Source: JBJXFY01 sp046155815 (GTDB lineage Bacteria; Verrucomicrobiota; Verrucomicrobiia; Limisphaerales; CAIMTB01). Taken from it: a DNA stretch of 8,258 nucleotides. Within the stretch, counting starts at the first letter, position 1, and each line of letters starts with the position of its first letter. Made by a program: the position numbers and the translations under genes. Location: the NCBI GenBank assembly GCA_046155815.1, contig JBJXFY010000253.1, positions 1-8,258 of the forward strand. The letters run 5' to 3'. Below, piece after piece: positions 6,262-8,258 of the stretch. The notes under the pieces were generated by a model. The model worked only from the letters and a program-made list of their open reading frames with translations, did no database searches and was not told the DNA's origin.

Positions 6262-7434
6262 CTACCGGATGTAGGTGGGTGACAGCAGGTACAGCTTGCC
6301 CGCCTCAAGGCGCGGCACGTCGAAACCGAGGTCGAGGCTGAGCTTCGCCTCGTCCCCGCTGCTGCGGCCGAGCAGCGGGAACAGCGTGCCGAAGCCCATC
6401 GGCAGCGCGTAGCGGACCAAGGTGGCCTCCTCGAGCCCGGCGAACTTCCGGGCCCGTTCCACGGCGGTGTCGAAGCCGCCCAGCTCGTCCACGAAACCCA
6501 GCTTGTGGGCCTCCCGGCCGGTGAGCACGCGGCCGTCAGCGTACTCCTCCCAGTCCTTGGCGAGGGCGCGGCCGCGGTCGGATTCACCCTTCTGCTGCCT
6601 GTTGTGCGCGTGGGCGAGTCCGCGGCCCTCCTCGACCACCGCCTTGAAGCGCGTGAAGCTCTCGTTGACGATGTTCTGGATGATCGCCTTCTCCTCCTCG
6701 GTGATCTGGTCCTCGGACTTGTAGGCGCTGAGCATGTCCTTCAGCTCGCCGCTCTTGAAGACGAGCGACCGCACGCCGACCTTGTCCATCAGGCCGCGGA
6801 AATTGAAGGTCTGCATGATGACGCCGATGCTTCCGGTCAGGGTGAGTTCGTTCGCCACGATCCAGCGCGCCGGCGCGGCGACGTAGTAGCCGCCCGAGGC
6901 GGCAAGGCTTCCCATGCTGGCGATCACCGGCTTGTCCGCTCCGTCGCCTTCCTGAAACTCGGCCAGCAGCCGGTAGATGTCGTCCGAGGCCAGCACCTCG
7001 CCGCCGGGCGAATCAATGCGCACGATCACCGCCTTCACATGGCGGTCGTCCGCCGCCATGCGGAGGGATTCCTTCACGTAGTCCACGAGGGACATGCCGC
7101 GGCGGTCGAAGGGCGCGCTCGAGATGATGCCGTCGAGGTCAATGATGGCGATCTTGTCGCGGCTCGCGGACGGTTCGACGGTGACCTCGATCAGGCGGCG
7201 CGGCGTGGCGGCGCGCCAACCAGCCTGGCCGCCGCTGCCAAAGCCAGGCAGGCGGTCCGCCACCCACACCATCGGCAGGACCAGCACCGCGACCGCGCCG
7301 AGGATCAGCAGCACCGCGAGCACGATCCAGATGCCGCCGCCCCGCCGTGGCGGAGGCGTCGGCCGCGTCGCCGGCGCGGGGGAGGGCGGGGGCGGCGGCG
7401 GAAGGACGGGCGGGGGGAGCAGTCCGGGGCTCAT
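6262..7434 (-). CDS. sppA: Signal peptide peptidase SppA, single-domain type
   Basis: SppA is a membrane-anchored Ser/Lys protease that degrades leftover signal peptides. The 390-residue protein starts with a Pro-rich segment (7-29), followed by one membrane span at about 34-57 (IWIVLAVLLILGAVAVLVLP). The S49 protease domain covers about 95-335. Recognisable blocks are VRIDSPGGEV (138-147), SMGSLAASGGYY (173-184), LTGSIGVIM (199-207), FKSGELKDM (226-234) and ADGRVLTG (299-306). By family comparison Ser180 is the nucleophile and Lys232 the general base; their 52-residue separation equals that of B. subtilis SppA (Ser147/Lys199). There is an insertion of about 15 residues before ADGRV and a C-terminal extension of about 55 residues. 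The ATG at 7434 was preferred to a TTG at 7470, because the latter overlaps a putative -35 element. The gene heads a likely sppA-upp operon. Confidence 0.95.
   Translation of the reverse strand: MSPGLLPPPVLPPPPPPSPAPATRPTPPPRRGGGIWIVLAVLLILGAVAVLVLPMVWVADRLPGFGSGGQAGWRAATPRRLIEVTVEPSASRDKIAIIDLDGIISSAPFDRRGMSLVDYVKESLRMAADDRHVKAVIVRIDSPGGEVLASDDIYRLLAEFQEGDGADKPVIASMGSLAASGGYYVAAPARWIVANELTLTGSIGVIMQTFNFRGLMDKVGVRSLVFKSGELKDMLSAYKSEDQITEEEKAIIQNIVNESFTRFKAVVEEGRGLAHAHNRQQKGESDRGRALAKDWEEYADGRVLTGREAHKLGFVDELGGFDTAVERARKFAGLEEATLVRYALPMGFGTLFPLLGRSSGDEAKLSLDLGFDVPRLEAGKLYLLSPTYIR
7348..7416 (-). repeat. Pro-codon low-complexity tract in sppA
   Basis: This GC-only-like stretch encodes residues 7-29 of SppA, in which about two thirds of residues are proline, including a run of six. 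It lies before the membrane span and is predicted to be cytoplasmic. On the plus strand it appears as a G-rich tract. Confidence 0.7.
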
Positions 7435-7441
7435 GGCAACC

Positions 7442-7470
7442 AAGCTAGAAGCGGCCCACAGGCGCGGCAA
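7442..7470 (-). promoter_or_regulatory. Putative promoter of sppA-upp
   Basis: On the minus strand TTGCCG (7470-7465) and TAGCTT (7447-7442) are 17 bases apart. The -10 ends 7 bases before the ATG at 7434, so the transcript would begin at or just before the start codon. Hexamer matches are weak (3/6 each); spacing and position relative to the start are what support it. Confidence 0.3.
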
Positions 7471-7482
7471 GCTGGCCCGCGC

Positions 7483-7511
7483 TTGAACTTTCCCGCCGGG
7501 CTTGCGAATCC
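7483..7511 (+). promoter_or_regulatory. Weak candidate promoter of the D-lactate dehydrogenase gene
   Basis: TTGAAC (7483-7488) is a fair -35 match lying 35 bases upstream of the ATG at 7518. The hexamer at the expected -10 position (GAATCC, 7506-7511, 17-base spacer) does not resemble the consensus. The 83-base divergent region is shared with sppA. Only the -35 and its position support this call. Confidence 0.2.
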
Positions 7512-7517
7512 GGGGCC

Positions 7518-8258
7518 ATGCAGACCGCCGTGTTCAGCGCCAAACCGTACGACGAGCAGTTCCTCACCGCCGCCAATGCCCGCTTCGGCCACGACCTCGT
7601 CTTCATCGAAAACCGACTCGACGCGGCGACCGCGCCGCTGGCCGCCGGGGCGGCGGCCGTGTGCGCGTTCGTGAACGACCGGCTCGACGCCGCCTGCCTT
7701 GGGGCGTTGCACGCCGTGGGCGTGCGTTTCATCGCGCTGCGCTGCGCCGGCTTCAACAACGTGGATCTCGCCGCGGCCCGGCGGCTCGGCCTCGCGGTCG
7801 CCCGCGTGCCGGCCTACTCGCCCGAGGCCGTCGCCGAGCATTCCCTGGCCCTGCTGCTCACGCTCGAACGCCGCACGCACAAGGCCTACAACCGCGTCCG
7901 CGACGGCAATTTTGCCCTCGACGGCCTGCTCGGCCGCACGCTGCACGGACGCACCGTCGGCGTGGTCGGCACCGGCCACATCGGCCGCGCCTTCGCGCGA
8001 ATCATGCTCGGCCTCGGCTGCCGCGTGCTGGCGCATGACGTGGCGGAGGACCCCGCACTCAGGGCACTCGGTGTGGACTACGTGGCGCTGGAGGAGCTCT
8101 GGCCCGCCGCGGAAATCCTCAGCCTGCACTGCCCGCTGCTGCCGGCGACGCGGCATCTCGTCCGCCGCGAAACGCTCGCGCAGATGCACGATGGCGCCAC
8201 GCTCATCAATACGTCACGCGGCGGACTGGTGGACACGGAGGCTGCGATCGAGGCGCTC
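7518..8258 (+). CDS. ldhA: D-lactate dehydrogenase (LdhA type), N-terminal part
   Basis: LdhA reduces pyruvate to D-lactate with NADH in the cytoplasm, usually to regenerate NAD+ during fermentation. The 247 visible codons run off the right edge; E. coli LdhA has 329 residues, so roughly three quarters is present. The sequence follows E. coli LdhA closely from the start: YDEQFL (11-16), LRCAGFNNVDL (74-84), RVPAYSPEAVAEHSLALLLTLERR (96-119, nearly identical to the family), the dinucleotide motif GTGHIG (151-156) and LHCPLLPATRHL (203-214). Asp174 at the end of the second Rossmann strand indicates NAD rather than NADP. NTSRGGLVD at 231-239 contains the catalytic Arg234; the catalytic Glu and His lie beyond the window. 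The ATG at 7518 aligns with the E. coli start. No Shine-Dalgarno sequence is visible. Other 2-hydroxyacid dehydrogenases are less likely because of the strongly LdhA-specific blocks. Confidence 0.95.
   Translation, partial: MQTAVFSAKPYDEQFLTAANARFGHDLVFIENRLDAATAPLAAGAAAVCAFVNDRLDAACLGALHAVGVRFIALRCAGFNNVDLAAARRLGLAVARVPAYSPEAVAEHSLALLLTLERRTHKAYNRVRDGNFALDGLLGRTLHGRTVGVVGTGHIGRAFARIMLGLGCRVLAHDVAEDPALRALGVDYVALEELWPAAEILSLHCPLLPATRHLVRRETLAQMHDGATLINTSRGGLVDTEAAIEAL

Noticed and set aside
5556..6587. Minus-strand 343-codon frame overlapping upp and the end of sppA
   Set aside because: Both genes are complete in other minus-strand frames; this translation shows no family features.
7435..7470. 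TTG start adding 12 residues to SppA
   Set aside because: It overlaps the promoter-like hexamers and adds nothing family-like; the ATG at 7434 is simpler.
6505..7674. Plus-strand 389-codon frame antisense to sppA
   Set aside because: sppA has its catalytic Ser and Lys and its membrane span on the minus strand. The antisense product is an Arg/Ala/Asp-rich shadow that ends within ldhA in the wrong frame.
7431..8189. Minus-strand 252-codon frame opposite ldhA
   Set aside because: The plus-strand reading is unmistakably LdhA-like over its full length; the antisense frame has no motif.
1..8258. tRNA, rRNA, CRISPR array, insertion sequence or phage attachment site
   Set aside because: No cloverleaf-like segment, direct-repeat array, transposase motif or terminal inverted repeat was seen; nearly all of the window is accounted for by seven ordinary genes.

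Overview
The window is very GC-rich, densely coding bacterial chromosome. It most likely comes from the Verrucomicrobiota or a relative in the PVC superphylum. The main evidence is the left-edge gene, which matches the N-terminal region of the PVC-type membrane-bound dehydrogenase family, together with its exported CehA/McbA-type PHP metallohydrolase neighbour. The taxon is inferred from gene content only. No RNA gene, CRISPR array, insertion sequence or phage gene was seen, and no gene-free stretch exceeds about 115 bases.

Layout. Minus strand, 1-805: start of an exported PVC-type PQQ/sorbosone-dehydrogenase-like protein whose C-terminal part lies outside the window. Minus strand, 912-3440: exported multidomain PHP metallohydrolase (CehA/McbA family). 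Plus strand, 3548-5095: der (engA), the double-GTPase ribosome assembly factor, divergent from the hydrolase. Plus strand, 5210-5617: small exported rhodanese with a GTG start. Minus strand, 6262-7434 and 5636-6259: sppA (signal peptide peptidase) followed two bases later by upp (uracil phosphoribosyltransferase), a likely two-gene operon converging on the rhodanese. Plus strand, 7518 to the right edge: start of an E. coli LdhA-like D-lactate dehydrogenase, divergent from sppA.

The genes do not form one pathway. Three are ordinary housekeeping or salvage functions (der, upp, sppA), one is a fermentative dehydrogenase, one is a periplasmic sulfurtransferase-like protein. The left pair are exported proteins of kinds common in PVC bacteria, possibly for extracytoplasmic oxidation and hydrolysis of organic substrates.

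I found no convincing undescribed system. The points most worth a second look are: (1) most start codons lack a Shine-Dalgarno sequence and have TTG-like -35 hexamers 34-39 bases upstream, which suggests leaderless or near-leaderless transcription; (2) a charged insertion of about 24 residues in the second G domain of Der, plus a basic tail; (3) the domain layout of the exported PHP protein, which includes two calcium-loop-like Asp motifs.
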